From: Shewanella sp. AS1
GTDB taxonomy: Bacteria > Pseudomonadota > Gammaproteobacteria > Enterobacterales > Shewanellaceae
Assembly: GCF_021412565.1 (NCBI RefSeq)
Contig: NZ_JAKCLJ010000006.1
Span: forward strand, 1-64,000
Reading direction: 5' to 3'
Length of the DNA: 64,000 nucleotides
Part shown: one piece after another, positions 36,395 to 45,775 of the stretch
How positions within the stretch are numbered: the stretch's first letter is position 1
How the letters are laid out: the number at the start of each line of letters is the position of its first letter
Notes under the pieces: generated by a model
Told to the model about the DNA's origin: nothing
The model's input: only the letters and a program-made list of their open reading frames with translations
The model's database searches: none
Made by a program: the position numbers and the translations under genes

Positions 36395-37501
36395 ATGAAT
36401 AAACAAGATACAGTTACTGCTCCTTTAGCTGAAAAGACAATATCTGATGCTAGTCGTCGAGATGTGATTAAAAAAGCCGGAGTCGCTATTGCTGCATTAG
36501 GCGTTGGCTCGCTTTCGACAAGGGTTTCTGCTGATTCATCGTTAACATTAGATTCGGCTTGGGATAAGACATTTGCCAAGAGCGATAAGGTCAATCACAA
36601 GAAGGTTAGTTTTAAAAATCGTTATGGCATTACATTAGCGGCTGATCTATACCAACCTAAAAATGCTGAAGGTAAACTGTCTGCTATCGTCTTGAGTGGT
36701 CCTTTTGGTGCGGTTAAAGAGCAGTCTTCTGGCCTGTACGCACAAACCATGGCTGAACGTGGTTTTGTTACCTTGGCTTTCGATCCATCCTATACGGGTG
36801 AAAGTAGTGGGGAGCCACGTAATATCGCTTCACCTGATATCAATACGGAAGACTTTAGTGCAGCAGTGGATTTTATAGGCTTGCTGCCAAATGTGGATCG
36901 CGAGCGTATCGGTGCCATTGGCATTTGTGGCTGGGGTGGCATGGTGTTAAACGCCGCAGCAGTAGACAAGCGTATTAAGGCCGTTGTGGCGAGTACCATG
37001 TACGATATGACGCGTTTATATTCAAAAGGTTACAATGACAGTGTTACCTTAGAACAACGCACACAAGCTCTTGAGCAACTAAGCCAACAACGTTGGGCGG
37101 ATGCCGAAAAGGGTGAGCCTGTGTATGGACCTGTGTCGCTAGAGTTAAAAGGCGGCGAACCACAATTTGTGGTGGAATATGCCGATTACTATAAATCGAG
37201 CGAACGTGGTTTTCATCCAAGAGCGATTAATTCAAATTCAGCATGGTCGTTAACTACACCTACTTCATTCATGAATATGCCGATTTTGAGTTACATTTCA
37301 GAAATTTCGCCACGTCCTATTTTGTTGGTACACGGTGAAAAAGCGCATTCTCGATATTTTAGTGAAACGGCTTTTGAGGCGGCGAATCAACCTAAAGAGT
37401 TAATGATCATCCCTGGTGCCAGCCACACTGACTTATATGATCAGATGGATATCATTCCATTCGATAAACTAACCGAGTTTTTTAAAGCCAATTTAGCCTA
37501 A
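36395..37501 (+). CDS. Tat-exported alpha/beta hydrolase, dienelactone hydrolase-like
   Basis: A 368-residue alpha/beta hydrolase with a twin-arginine signal: SRRDVIKKAG with R21-R22, then the hydrophobic core VAIAALGVGSL. It should be exported folded to the periplasm. The nucleophile elbow reads GICGWGG with Cys178, the Cys-type elbow seen in dienelactone hydrolases, not the usual Ser. The late His is in PGASHTDLYD near residue 350, and an Asp/Glu-bearing loop PILLVHGEKAHSR precedes it. Substrate unknown. AGGAATTTTCC supports ATG 36395. It lies alone, 300 bp after lacZ. Confidence 0.87.
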   Translation: MNKQDTVTAPLAEKTISDASRRDVIKKAGVAIAALGVGSLSTRVSADSSLTLDSAWDKTFAKSDKVNHKKVSFKNRYGITLAADLYQPKNAEGKLSAIVLSGPFGAVKEQSSGLYAQTMAERGFVTLAFDPSYTGESSGEPRNIASPDINTEDFSAAVDFIGLLPNVDRERIGAIGICGWGGMVLNAAAVDKRIKAVVASTMYDMTRLYSKGYNDSVTLEQRTQALEQLSQQRWADAEKGEPVYGPVSLELKGGEPQFVVEYADYYKSSERGFHPRAINSNSAWSLTTPTSFMNMPILSYISEISPRPILLVHGEKAHSRYFSETAFEAANQPKELMIIPGASHTDLYDQMDIIPFDKLTEFFKANLA

Positions 37502-37539
37502 TAATGGGTCTTTAATTCCTGATGCTTGTATCCAGTTGA

Positions 37540-37583
37540 GTCGGCCTATATGCCACTTCACTTGGTGGTCAATTCAACTGGAT
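37540..37583. repeat. Intergenic inverted repeat
   Basis: ATCCAGTTGA (37540-37549) and TCAACTGGAT (37574-37583) are perfect 10-bp inverted repeats with a 24-bp loop between convergent genes; possibly a transcript-end hairpin, though no T-run follows. Confidence 0.5.
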
Positions 37584-37606
37584 AAAGCACTTTGCCTCGC
37601 TTTCGT

Positions 37607-38188
37607 TTAAATCTGCTTTTTGAGCTCATCGATCAGGCTATTCGGGCACTGGCGATAATCGAGATAGGGGAGGCGATAGATATGGCGGTTTCCTTCGGTT
37701 TGGTGCTCGAAGCTTTGTGGTGTTGTTAGCGGGGTTAATCCTAGATTTTGGGCGCTCCGCTGTCCGCAGACAAAATGGTGGGTTGCGCCTGGGTGTAATT
37801 GAGTGGCATTGAACCGGATAAGCTCATTTTGCGTTAGCAGCCTAGGTAGATAGGATCTCCAATTATCATTAGGCGAGCAGATCTTGGCCATAATCACCAA
37901 TATTTTGCGCCAGTGATTGCCATTTAACGCAATGATTTCATCAATATTCAGCTCACCGCTCTTAATTTCATAGCTCTTAACTGCATCTCTCTTAACTGCA
38001 CCGCTCGTACTCTCAGCATTAATCATCTCAGCATTAATCATCTCAGAATGGGTAACCGCATCTTTTTTAACCGCATGATTGCTAGTCATAAGCCGGTGAT
38101 TATATTTTTCGGGGAGTTGAGGGGGATTGGGCAGATAAAAACAATAGGGAGCCGCTAAGGGGCCAAGGTGCGCAATAGACAGGTTCAT
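37607..38188 (-). CDS. Hypothetical protein with low-complexity insertion
   Basis: A 193-residue protein with no signal or membrane segment. The C-terminal two thirds look like a conserved domain (IIALNGNHWRKILVIMAKIC, LLTQNELIRFNATQLHPGAT and HHFVCGQRSAQNLGL). It may belong to a family known from other Shewanella genomes, but I cannot name a function. Between residues about 40 and 80 is a repeat-rich insert (SEMINAEMINAE, GAVKRDAVKSYEIKSGEL) encoded by short tandem DNA repeats near 37960-38060. It is divergent from the following hydrolase gene. Confidence 0.7.
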   Translation of the reverse strand: MNLSIAHLGPLAAPYCFYLPNPPQLPEKYNHRLMTSNHAVKKDAVTHSEMINAEMINAESTSGAVKRDAVKSYEIKSGELNIDEIIALNGNHWRKILVIMAKICSPNDNWRSYLPRLLTQNELIRFNATQLHPGATHHFVCGQRSAQNLGLTPLTTPQSFEHQTEGNRHIYRLPYLDYRQCPNSLIDELKKQI

Positions 38189-38343
38189 ATCGGTAGCGGT
38201 AAATGAGAGGAGATAGGCTATAGGAGATAAGAGTTTAACCCTGAAGCAGCGTTATGTTAATAAATAGATATAATTTAAACCTCTATAATGGATGAAAAAC
38301 CATAGACTAACTCAACGGATAGCCAATCAGGCGATAGGGATAG

Positions 38344-39804
38344 ATGAAAACCTTGTTACTCAGCTCCTCTAAACAGCTCGCTTTAGCGCTTTTGTACGGC
38401 CTGCTAGGTATAGTGGTCGCAGTAGTTGTGGCTGGGATTTGGCTGTTAAACAACAGACCCGAACTCTCGCCCTGGCATACGAGTATGCTCAAGCAGGAGT
38501 ACCATCGCAATCTGCCACTGACCAGTTTTGAGCAGTATCTCATGTTAGAAGATAAGCTGTTTGATGAGATGCATTTGAAGATTTATCAGCAAACACAAAA
38601 TCTTATTCATCAACCGTTAAACCGTTATGTGCGGGGCAGTTACTCGGATCCGGCTAAGTGGCCACAAAACTGGAATCGCAGTTTCGAGTGGCCCAATCCT
38701 CAGGCTGAGTACGCTTTACTCCTGTTGCATGGGATGTCAGATTCACCTTACTCCATGTCCCATTTGGCCAAGCATTTTGCGCCATCGGCCCATGTGCTTG
38801 GGCTGCGTTTACCTGGTCACGGCACTTTGCCATCTTCCTTAGTGTCTCTTTCCTGGCGAGATATGGCATCAGCCGTTGCTTTGGCGACCAGGCACTTGCA
38901 GCAAGCCTTACCGGATAAGCCCATTTATGTGATGGCGTTTTCAACGGGCGCGGCCCTGGCCTTGAATCATGAGCTCGAAGCCTTAGTCCAGCACAGACCA
39001 CAGGCTTATCAGAGGATGATTTTTATCTCTCCGGCCATAGGGTTAACCCCGGTTGCCGCCGCGGCAAAATGGCAAAATGAGTTAGGTTTGGTGCTGGGAT
39101 TAGAGAAACTGAACTGGAATGCGATTCAAACCGAATATGATCCCTTTAAATATAACTCGTTTGCCGTGAATGCCGGCGATGTGGTTTATCAACTGGCGAA
39201 ACGTAATCAACAGCTCCTCGCTGCAATTTGGACGGAGCAGCTGACAGATTTAGCCCCCATCTTAACGTTTCAGTCGGTGGCCGATAACACGGTTTCGACC
39301 CCAGATGTGTTGATTAAACTCTATCGGGCATTGGGGCGCAGTGATGATGAGTTAGTGCTGTTTGATATCAACCGTGATGATATCAATATGTCACTGGTGG
39401 TGAACGATCCTATGGACGCTTTGAAGCCACTTATCTCGACGGTAAAATATGATCTGACCTTAATTCAGAATCGCACTCTCGATGCCCAGGTAAAGCGCCA
39501 GGTCGAAGCCGTTCATTATTCATCTAAGGGCGATGTTACCCATGAAGAGTTGGGCCTTTTCTGGCCTAATGGGGTGTATTCACTTTCCCATGTGGCACTG
39601 CCTTTTCCTAAGTCCGATCCGCTTTATGGCCCAAGCGGTGGGATCCCTGGCTTTAGGGTCAATATTGGCTCGGCGGCAACCCGAGGCGAGCGGGGGGTAC
39701 TTGGTGTGCCAGCCGCGGATATTTTGCGCCAGAAATGGAATCCCTTTTATCCCTATATGGTCGAAAGAATGGAGCTGTTTATCGCTTCACCCGAAAAGGA
39801 TTAG
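38344..39804 (+). CDS. Membrane-anchored alpha/beta hydrolase
   Basis: A 486-residue protein with an N-terminal transmembrane anchor (LLYGLLGIVVAVVVAGIWLL, residues about 17-36), so the catalytic part likely faces the periplasm. The alpha/beta hydrolase core shows the oxyanion loop LLLHGMSDSPYS (near 125), LPGHGTLPSS and the nucleophile elbow MAFSTGAALA with Ser200; a late His in YSLSHVALPFP is a candidate catalytic residue. It resembles carboxylesterase/lysophospholipase-type proteins. Its stop overlaps the convergent GGDEF gene by four bases. Confidence 0.85.
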   Translation: MKTLLLSSSKQLALALLYGLLGIVVAVVVAGIWLLNNRPELSPWHTSMLKQEYHRNLPLTSFEQYLMLEDKLFDEMHLKIYQQTQNLIHQPLNRYVRGSYSDPAKWPQNWNRSFEWPNPQAEYALLLLHGMSDSPYSMSHLAKHFAPSAHVLGLRLPGHGTLPSSLVSLSWRDMASAVALATRHLQQALPDKPIYVMAFSTGAALALNHELEALVQHRPQAYQRMIFISPAIGLTPVAAAAKWQNELGLVLGLEKLNWNAIQTEYDPFKYNSFAVNAGDVVYQLAKRNQQLLAAIWTEQLTDLAPILTFQSVADNTVSTPDVLIKLYRALGRSDDELVLFDINRDDINMSLVVNDPMDALKPLISTVKYDLTLIQNRTLDAQVKRQVEAVHYSSKGDVTHEELGLFWPNGVYSLSHVALPFPKSDPLYGPSGGIPGFRVNIGSAATRGERGVLGVPAADILRQKWNPFYPYMVERMELFIASPEKD

Positions 39805-41981
39805 GGTAGGGACTTTTCCTCTGTTAACACTGTGGTGATCACTTGGTTTCGTCCTTCCGCCTTGGCTTTGTATAAGTTCAAGTCTGCCATCTTAAACCAA
39901 TGATCAACTTGATTATATTCGCCAGGATAGCTGACCACTGCGCCGATACAGACGGTAACGCGGGTGGTGTTATCTTTCGTCACCTGAACATCAGTGTTAG
40001 CCACTTTTTGGCGGAATTGATCCAGTAACGACTGGATCTCCTCAGCATGACATTGGGGCAGAACAATTACAAACTCCTCGCCGCCATAGCGGGAAACCAG
40101 ATCCGTGTTACGTTTAAAGAAACTGCGCATCATTTCGCCTAAGGCGATAAGCACTTTATCCCCCGCCTGATGGCCGAAAGTGTCATTCACTCTCTTGAAA
40201 TGGTCGATATCCAGGATACAAAAGGCCAATGCTGCATGATTACGCTTACACATATCATGCAAGGTGGTGAAGTGGCTCTCGGTATAGCGTCGATTATAAA
40301 GTTGAGTCAGTTCATCCCTTTCTGCCAGCGACTGTAATTTGGCATTGGCATTTTTCAGCTCTAAGGTTCTTAGGGCTACTTTTTCCTCGAGTTCGAGTTG
40401 ATGGCTTATCAGCGCCTGTTTTCCCTGCTGAATCGTAGTGGCCAGGGTTTGGATCTCAATCGGGCTGGAGTCATCGACTAAGATTTCACCTCGGGTAGAG
40501 ATATCCCAATCGCTGAATTTCTGTGCGATCAATTCCAGTGGCTCGGTCAGCCGGCGACTGACGGCGCTTATCAGGAAAATCGTGGTAGCAAAGGCAAAGA
40601 CAAGCACGGTAAAAGTGATCAGATATTGCTGCTCGATTTGACGGATAAGGGGGGAAAAGGGCATGACCACATACAGGCTCCAACCGTTTTTAAGTTGATA
40701 CTTGTAATAGGCAAATTCAGGCGTAGTGCTGTTTAGCTGCTTTAAGTTCATCATCGCCAGACTGGTTTTATACCTTAGGCCTTCAGTCGTGGCGGTAAAA
40801 GGCGTCATTGTAGATATCCCAAGGGGGCTAGAGGCGTAGACAACATTATTATTGCTATCGACTAAGACGATGGATCTTTGATTATGATCTGGGTCGCGGA
40901 TATCTATCTGGGTGAAATTATTCAGATTCAATGAGCCGACTATGATCCCTATCGGGGTGGAATGGTCGTCTGCATCATACACAGGTGCACTGATGGCAAC
41001 CGTTGGCGTTGGGCTTAACTCTTCACCTTCAAATACCGATGAGATATAGGTGGTCTGCTCCTCGAATGCACGTTGAAAATAGGGGCGCCGCCTAACATCG
41101 ATAGCTGCATTTTCAGCTTGTGAACTGGAGTTGGTTGAGTGAGAACGTTGGCTGTGGGCGCTGCTCTCCCCTTGGCTGTCGATAATGAGCAGGGAGGTAA
41201 AATAGGGGTAATTTTGGTGCAATCTGAATAAATGGGATTGCAAATCCACTAAATTCGCACCGGTCAGGCTTAGCCAGCGAGCCGCGTTATCTATGGCTTT
41301 CACATGATTATCTATATAGGACTGGGTCGATTCCCCTAGGAAATAGGCAGAATCTTTCAGATTATGCTGAACCTCTATCTGCTGCTGGGCAATGGTATGG
41401 CCGTTGAAAATCAGTGTCGAGGTTAATAACACTAAGGTCAGAATTTGAATAAAAGTATAGGTTAATTGTTTATTGAAGTTCTTACCTATCTTATGGGTTA
41501 GCCCACCCTTAAATTGCAGTTTTAGTGGCGTTAAGGTCACTAAAATTGAGCCTAAAGAGCAATAGAGTAATCCATTAATTCCCTGCTTTAGGGTAATAAA
41601 CATCAGGTGGCTGTCGGGAAGATCGAAGCTCACACTGGCAAACAGATAAAACAGCGGCATCCCCAGGAACACCCAGAAGAGCATATCGGCATAGAGGGCG
41701 TAGATCTCTTTACGTCTGGCAAATCCCAGAAAGAGGGCTTCCAGCGGAAAGAATAGATACATGTGCCAACTGTCCCAGGCGAAATCGAGTCCGATAGCGC
41801 ACATGATGGCGGTGAGCAGGGCATACCAGGGGCCAAGAAAAATCGCGCTGATCACAAAGAACAGATTGCCAATAACGACCTGCTGGGTCGCAAATAATGG
41901 AATAGGCGCGAGATTGACCAGTAATCCACCGAGTCCGAGGAGGAAAGCAAACGCGAGGGATTGGGGTTTTATCAAAGGCAT
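39801..41981 (-). CDS. Diguanylate cyclase with membrane sensor and dCACHE-type domain
   Basis: A 726-residue signalling protein of the inner membrane. Residues about 1-160 contain several hydrophobic helices of an integral sensor; another helix near 175-195 leads into a periplasmic sensor of dCACHE type (about 200-450, with RRPYFQRAFEE and APVYDADDHSTPIGIIVGSL); a second membrane helix and HAMP-like segment follow near 455-520. The GGDEF domain ends the protein, with the active site GGEEF at 633-637 and ILDIDHFKRVND upstream. It should make cyclic di-GMP. A Ser/His-rich stretch (SAHSQRSHSTNSSSQAEN) interrupts the periplasmic domain. Confidence 0.93.
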   Translation of the reverse strand: MPLIKPQSLAFAFLLGLGGLLVNLAPIPLFATQQVVIGNLFFVISAIFLGPWYALLTAIMCAIGLDFAWDSWHMYLFFPLEALFLGFARRKEIYALYADMLFWVFLGMPLFYLFASVSFDLPDSHLMFITLKQGINGLLYCSLGSILVTLTPLKLQFKGGLTHKIGKNFNKQLTYTFIQILTLVLLTSTLIFNGHTIAQQQIEVQHNLKDSAYFLGESTQSYIDNHVKAIDNAARWLSLTGANLVDLQSHLFRLHQNYPYFTSLLIIDSQGESSAHSQRSHSTNSSSQAENAAIDVRRRPYFQRAFEEQTTYISSVFEGEELSPTPTVAISAPVYDADDHSTPIGIIVGSLNLNNFTQIDIRDPDHNQRSIVLVDSNNNVVYASSPLGISTMTPFTATTEGLRYKTSLAMMNLKQLNSTTPEFAYYKYQLKNGWSLYVVMPFSPLIRQIEQQYLITFTVLVFAFATTIFLISAVSRRLTEPLELIAQKFSDWDISTRGEILVDDSSPIEIQTLATTIQQGKQALISHQLELEEKVALRTLELKNANAKLQSLAERDELTQLYNRRYTESHFTTLHDMCKRNHAALAFCILDIDHFKRVNDTFGHQAGDKVLIALGEMMRSFFKRNTDLVSRYGGEEFVIVLPQCHAEEIQSLLDQFRQKVANTDVQVTKDNTTRVTVCIGAVVSYPGEYNQVDHWFKMADLNLYKAKAEGRNQVITTVLTEEKSLP

Positions 41982-42521
41982 ATTGTCCTGTTTGCAATCG
42001 ATTTGGAAAGCGGTGATTTTATAATCTGATTTGTATTTAAATTGTAATTTATTTGTTTTGCAAATGCTAACAATACCTTATATCGCAGCTGGCGTGAGTT
42101 GGCCTGTGAAGCTGCTTATTTAGGGGGATTTCAGCAGTCATTGAGCGGGAATTTCGCTTGTTAATCATTTTTTAAAATTGAGGGGATTTTGTTTTTAAAT
42201 TTAAGTTTGCGATCTCGAATGTGTTTCGAGATTAACTCATTTCCTTTATTACTCTCCGAGATGTTGTGGTTTTGATACATATTTAAAGTTTGGTAAATAA
42301 CTGTAACACACTTATCTATATGAATTTTATTTTCAATTGAGTAAAATTTGCACAAAGCGAATTATCATAACTTCAAAAACAATCGCCATTAAATATCGGG
42401 TACATCCCTCTGTTAATAAGAGGCTGTAAACCCCATGCCAGAATTTGGAGTGAGCAATTAGCCAAATTCTGCTCTCGTACAGAATATTGCAGTTTTAATT
42501 TTAGAAGTGAGAAGTAAATTG
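41982..42521. other. AT-rich intergenic region with 5'-UTR hairpin
   Basis: About 540 bp between divergent genes. CAGAATTTGG (42439-42448) and CCAAATTCTG (42462-42471) form a perfect 10-bp hairpin about 50 bp upstream of the lipoprotein start. A 64-codon minus-strand frame at 42161-42355 is Lys/Asn/Ile-rich and lacks a ribosome binding site; I treat it as chance. Confidence 0.45.
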
Positions 42522-44798
42522 ATGAGAAAACCTTTTTCCTTAGTGGCAGCAAGTGTCTTAACCGTTCTTTTAACCGGCTGTGGCGGAAGTGATGATTCGG
42601 GCTCAACGAAAACGAGTTCTGTCGCCGTTAACAGCACTAATACGACAGTGACCAGTACTGCTGCTGCAACTACTACTGCAACTACAGCTACGACGACAGT
42701 TGCGCCTGCACAGGGTGGGACTCAGGTAACAACTCAGGTAACGACTCCCGTTACAACACAAGTCACAACTCAAGTCACAACACAAGTTACAACATCGGCG
42801 ACTCCTGCCACGGTATCCAGTTTAGCGCCTATTGCAGACTATCAATTTAGCGCCAGCGAGAGCAAAGTCGCGCCAGGCAAGAGCACTGAGTCATTGAGTG
42901 GTCAATACAACTGCAGTGGCAATCTCGAAGCGACTGACAGTGTGGGCTCGATAAACATCTATTCAGAGTTCTATCAAAACGGCTGTTACACCAACGCCGA
43001 TTACAGCAACAGCCAGTATGCCATTGCGGCAGGTTCTTTGAGTGATGGTAATACTCAATTTGAGGCCTATCAGGTGTCACCCGCCCAGGTAAAAGCCCTG
43101 AAATTTGCCGGTAGTCATCATCAGGTGCGTATGCAGTTTGCTGCGGCCGATGATTATGTGGTGTATGGCTATGATGCCCAGACCCACAGCTTCAGTCAGC
43201 TAGGTGAAGTGAAGGGCGCGAGTGCATCAGACTATACGCCGCTGCCTTTTATCGATTTAGATGAGCTGAGCTCAAGCTTAACCTTTGTGGTGTTACCCGC
43301 ATCGGCAGATAAGCCCAGCACAATGCAGCAGCTTGGACAAAATCTGCAAGGCGCCTATTTGACCAATTTATCGGGAGTAGCCGATCTGAATCTGTATCAA
43401 GTTCAGCTCGATGCGGCGTTAACGCCGAAAGCGCCCCAGGACTTTAATCAAGGTCCAGACAGCCATAATAACGTCTATGGTCAGAATCATTATTTCAGCG
43501 TGTTTGGCCTCAATGATGGCGGTATAGGCACTATCTGGCAGGATAAACTGAGTTACCAATATTACTTTACCCATGTAACTGCGGCGCAGAGCAGTAGCAC
43601 CATAGCACTGCCAGCAGCCCCTGTTTCAGGTGACTTTGTGCTTGGTGGCGCGACGGCCGATGATAAAGATAACCTGTATTACCTGCTTATTGAGGCGGGG
43701 AATCAGACCCACAATCTAGCGGCCTGGCTGATAAAAACTGACATAAATGGTCAGCTGATACTCAAAGCCGATGTCACCAGCTCGATTGATGAATTGGCAG
43801 AGTTTGGCGAGTTACCCTCTGGCAGTAATCAGGCTGTGTTAGAGGTGATTGGTGATCAGCTTGGGATTATTTACTCAGGCGTGCATCAAAATGGCCATCA
43901 GTGGGCCGAGTTTGAGATCTTCGATACAGCTACTCTGGCACTGATTAAAGATCATGGCCAGACAGCCAGCCACTCCTTTAGCCAGGTGTTGACTCGTGGC
44001 CAAGATGATAAATTTGTCTCTATCGATTTAGGGGATAACTATCCTCGCGGTATCTTGCTGTCACGCTTCGATGATAACAGCAAGCAAGAGCGTGTGGTTT
44101 ACAGTTTCAAGACGGCCCACAGCACGACGGCTAAAAACGGCTACGGTGTATTAGGTCAAAACGCCAATGGCGATACCATGTATAAGTGGAGCAATGACAA
44201 CCGTATCTATACCGAGCTGGGTGGTGTGGTCGATACTGGCAGCGGCTATTTAGTCTTCTTTGCATCTGAGCATGACAGCAAAGGTCTAGTGTTAGATAAC
44301 GCGCAGGCGGTGAGCTACCTTAACAATGCCCGTAACCTAGGTGTGGTGAAAGTGGTTGCCGATTTTGAAAATGCTTCAGGTTCTGGCGCGCAGATCAGCG
44401 ATGACCTTATGCTGCTGACCGGTGACTATCCGGCAGAAACGGGATCATTTTATGATTTCAATGGCGGTGAATCCCTGCAGCGTGTTGCTGGCGTACATTG
44501 GTTGACTCAGCTTGATCCGCAGGATCTGAGCCACAACGTATCACGTGTAAAAACCATAAGCTTGCCTGGTAAAGATCAGGTACTGGTGTTGTGGGAAGAG
44601 TGGTCAAAAGACAGCTATCTGACCACACGTGCCATGATAGTCGGTTTCGATGGTCAGCAAGTCGGTTCAACTTTTGAACTTGCTAGCCTGCGACTCAATC
44701 GTCGTGACGAGCTGCTTTATCAGTCAGGCTCTATCTGGTCGGTTACCGGGAACAGCGCCGATCACTCACTGCAGATCGCCGAGTTTAAACTGCTGTAA
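42522..44798 (+). CDS. Large Thr-rich lipoprotein of unknown function
   Basis: A 758-residue lipoprotein. The start at ATG 42522 gives MRKPFSLVAASVLTVLLTGC with lipidated Cys20; GTG 42507 would add five residues. After the lipid anchor comes a Thr/Val-rich linker (about residues 30-100) with repeated QVTT units, typical of surface-exposed spacers. The rest (about 110-758) is Asp/Gly-rich and strand-rich, with recurring segments such as LGGATADDKDNLYYLLIEAG and LLTGDYPAETGSFYDFNGG, suggesting a beta-propeller-like outer-surface domain, but I recognise no family. A strong terminator follows. Confidence 0.85.
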   Translation: MRKPFSLVAASVLTVLLTGCGGSDDSGSTKTSSVAVNSTNTTVTSTAAATTTATTATTTVAPAQGGTQVTTQVTTPVTTQVTTQVTTQVTTSATPATVSSLAPIADYQFSASESKVAPGKSTESLSGQYNCSGNLEATDSVGSINIYSEFYQNGCYTNADYSNSQYAIAAGSLSDGNTQFEAYQVSPAQVKALKFAGSHHQVRMQFAAADDYVVYGYDAQTHSFSQLGEVKGASASDYTPLPFIDLDELSSSLTFVVLPASADKPSTMQQLGQNLQGAYLTNLSGVADLNLYQVQLDAALTPKAPQDFNQGPDSHNNVYGQNHYFSVFGLNDGGIGTIWQDKLSYQYYFTHVTAAQSSSTIALPAAPVSGDFVLGGATADDKDNLYYLLIEAGNQTHNLAAWLIKTDINGQLILKADVTSSIDELAEFGELPSGSNQAVLEVIGDQLGIIYSGVHQNGHQWAEFEIFDTATLALIKDHGQTASHSFSQVLTRGQDDKFVSIDLGDNYPRGILLSRFDDNSKQERVVYSFKTAHSTTAKNGYGVLGQNANGDTMYKWSNDNRIYTELGGVVDTGSGYLVFFASEHDSKGLVLDNAQAVSYLNNARNLGVVKVVADFENASGSGAQISDDLMLLTGDYPAETGSFYDFNGGESLQRVAGVHWLTQLDPQDLSHNVSRVKTISLPGKDQVLVLWEEWSKDSYLTTRAMIVGFDGQQVGSTFELASLRLNRRDELLYQSGSIWSVTGNSADHSLQIAEFKLL

Positions 44799-44824
44799 TA
44801 GCCTTAAGCTTTGACTGAAGCTGA

Positions 44825-44854
44825 AAATGCCAGCATGATTGCTGGCATTTTTTT
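44825..44854 (+). terminator. Terminator after the lipoprotein gene
   Basis: AAATGCCAGCA (44825-44835) pairs with TGCTGGCATTT (44840-44850), followed by a T-run. Confidence 0.9.
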
Positions 44855-44893
44855 ATGAGCGCGATGCCTGCCAAGTGGCTAATGAGTCAGCAA

Positions 44894-45400
44894 TTAACCT
44901 TCAATATAAAAAGCTGAATGATAAACAACATCACTTTTTGTCTTGTGGGGTGTGAATTTTATGACTTGAAAATATTCAGCCGGAACCCCTTTTAAGACTA
45001 AGTCGGCATCGGCTTTAACCCCAAAACGGGCATAGTAGGCAGGTTCGCCTAATACCACGCAAGCTAAGGCACCCATCCTTTTGAGCTCCTCTAATGCGTG
45101 ATTGATCAACTTGCTGCCTATGCCGGAACTTTGATAATCGGGAAGCACAGAGACAGGGCCGAGGCCAAAGTAGCCTGACTTACCATCCGATAGAGCGACA
45201 GGTGAAATGGCAAGGTGGCCGATGGTCTGACCGTTTTGCTCGGCAATCAATGACAGAGTGAGTACGCCAGCGTCCCTCAGCCCTTGAACAATCAAATGCT
45301 CGTTATGGCCTGTGTGGGGCGCATCGCGAAAAGCGGCAATGGTGACAGCCTCAATAGATTGAATGTCTGAACTGGTTTCATGACGGATCTTGATATTCAC
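44894..45400 (-). CDS. GNAT-family N-acetyltransferase, YhbS-like
   Basis: A 168-residue acetyltransferase. The acetyl-CoA binding segment is LPDYQSSGIGSKLINHALEE near residue 90, preceded by GYFGLGPVSV and followed by VVLGEPAYYARFGVK, the pattern of YhbS-type GNAT proteins. The substrate is unknown. It is a single gene on the minus strand, convergent with the lipoprotein. Confidence 0.9.
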   Translation of the reverse strand: MNIKIRHETSSDIQSIEAVTIAAFRDAPHTGHNEHLIVQGLRDAGVLTLSLIAEQNGQTIGHLAISPVALSDGKSGYFGLGPVSVLPDYQSSGIGSKLINHALEELKRMGALACVVLGEPAYYARFGVKADADLVLKGVPAEYFQVIKFTPHKTKSDVVYHSAFYIEG

Positions 45401-45489
45401 ATTAAATCGCTCAGGAAGATGAAAAGGATGCTGGTTGTTTTAACACGCTACGCCTTTAACTGAAAAGGCTTAGAGAAAACCTCAGATAC

Positions 45490-45521
45490 AAAAAAACCTG
45501 TAATTCGTTGAGAACTACAGG
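45490..45521 (-). terminator. Terminator of the tRNA-Pro gene
   Basis: On the minus strand CCTGTA (45521-45516 strand-reversed) pairs with TACAGG (45502-45497 strand-reversed), followed by a run of six to seven T. Confidence 0.8.
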
Positions 45522-45546
45522 CTTTATGTCTCTGAAAGAGAGAATT

Positions 45547-45623
45547 TGGTCGGTATGAGAGGATTCGAACCTCCGACCCCTGACACCCCATGACAGTGCG
45601 CTACCGGGCTGCGCTACATACCG
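45547..45623 (-). tRNA. tRNA-Pro (anticodon GGG)
   Basis: A 77-nt cloverleaf on the minus strand, beginning CGGTATG and ending CATACCG-ACCA. Anticodon stem CTGTC/GTCAG with loop ATGGGGT, anticodon GGG; T-arm GGAGG-TTCGAAT-CCTCT. Confidence 0.96.
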
Positions 45624-45775
45624 AATTATTTCCTAAACAGCATAATATTGGGGTCTGTTTAGGACAGGCGGAACTTTATCAACTCGCTCAGATTGATGCA
45701 AGTGTTTCCCGTGACAAGATTTATCAATTGCCTAGTAATTAGACGTAAAGCGCCGTTTCATCACACTCTGCCCGA

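Noticed and set aside
42161..42355. 64-codon minus-strand frame in the AT-rich gap before the large lipoprotein
   Set aside because: Composition is that expected of AT-rich DNA and there is no ribosome binding site.
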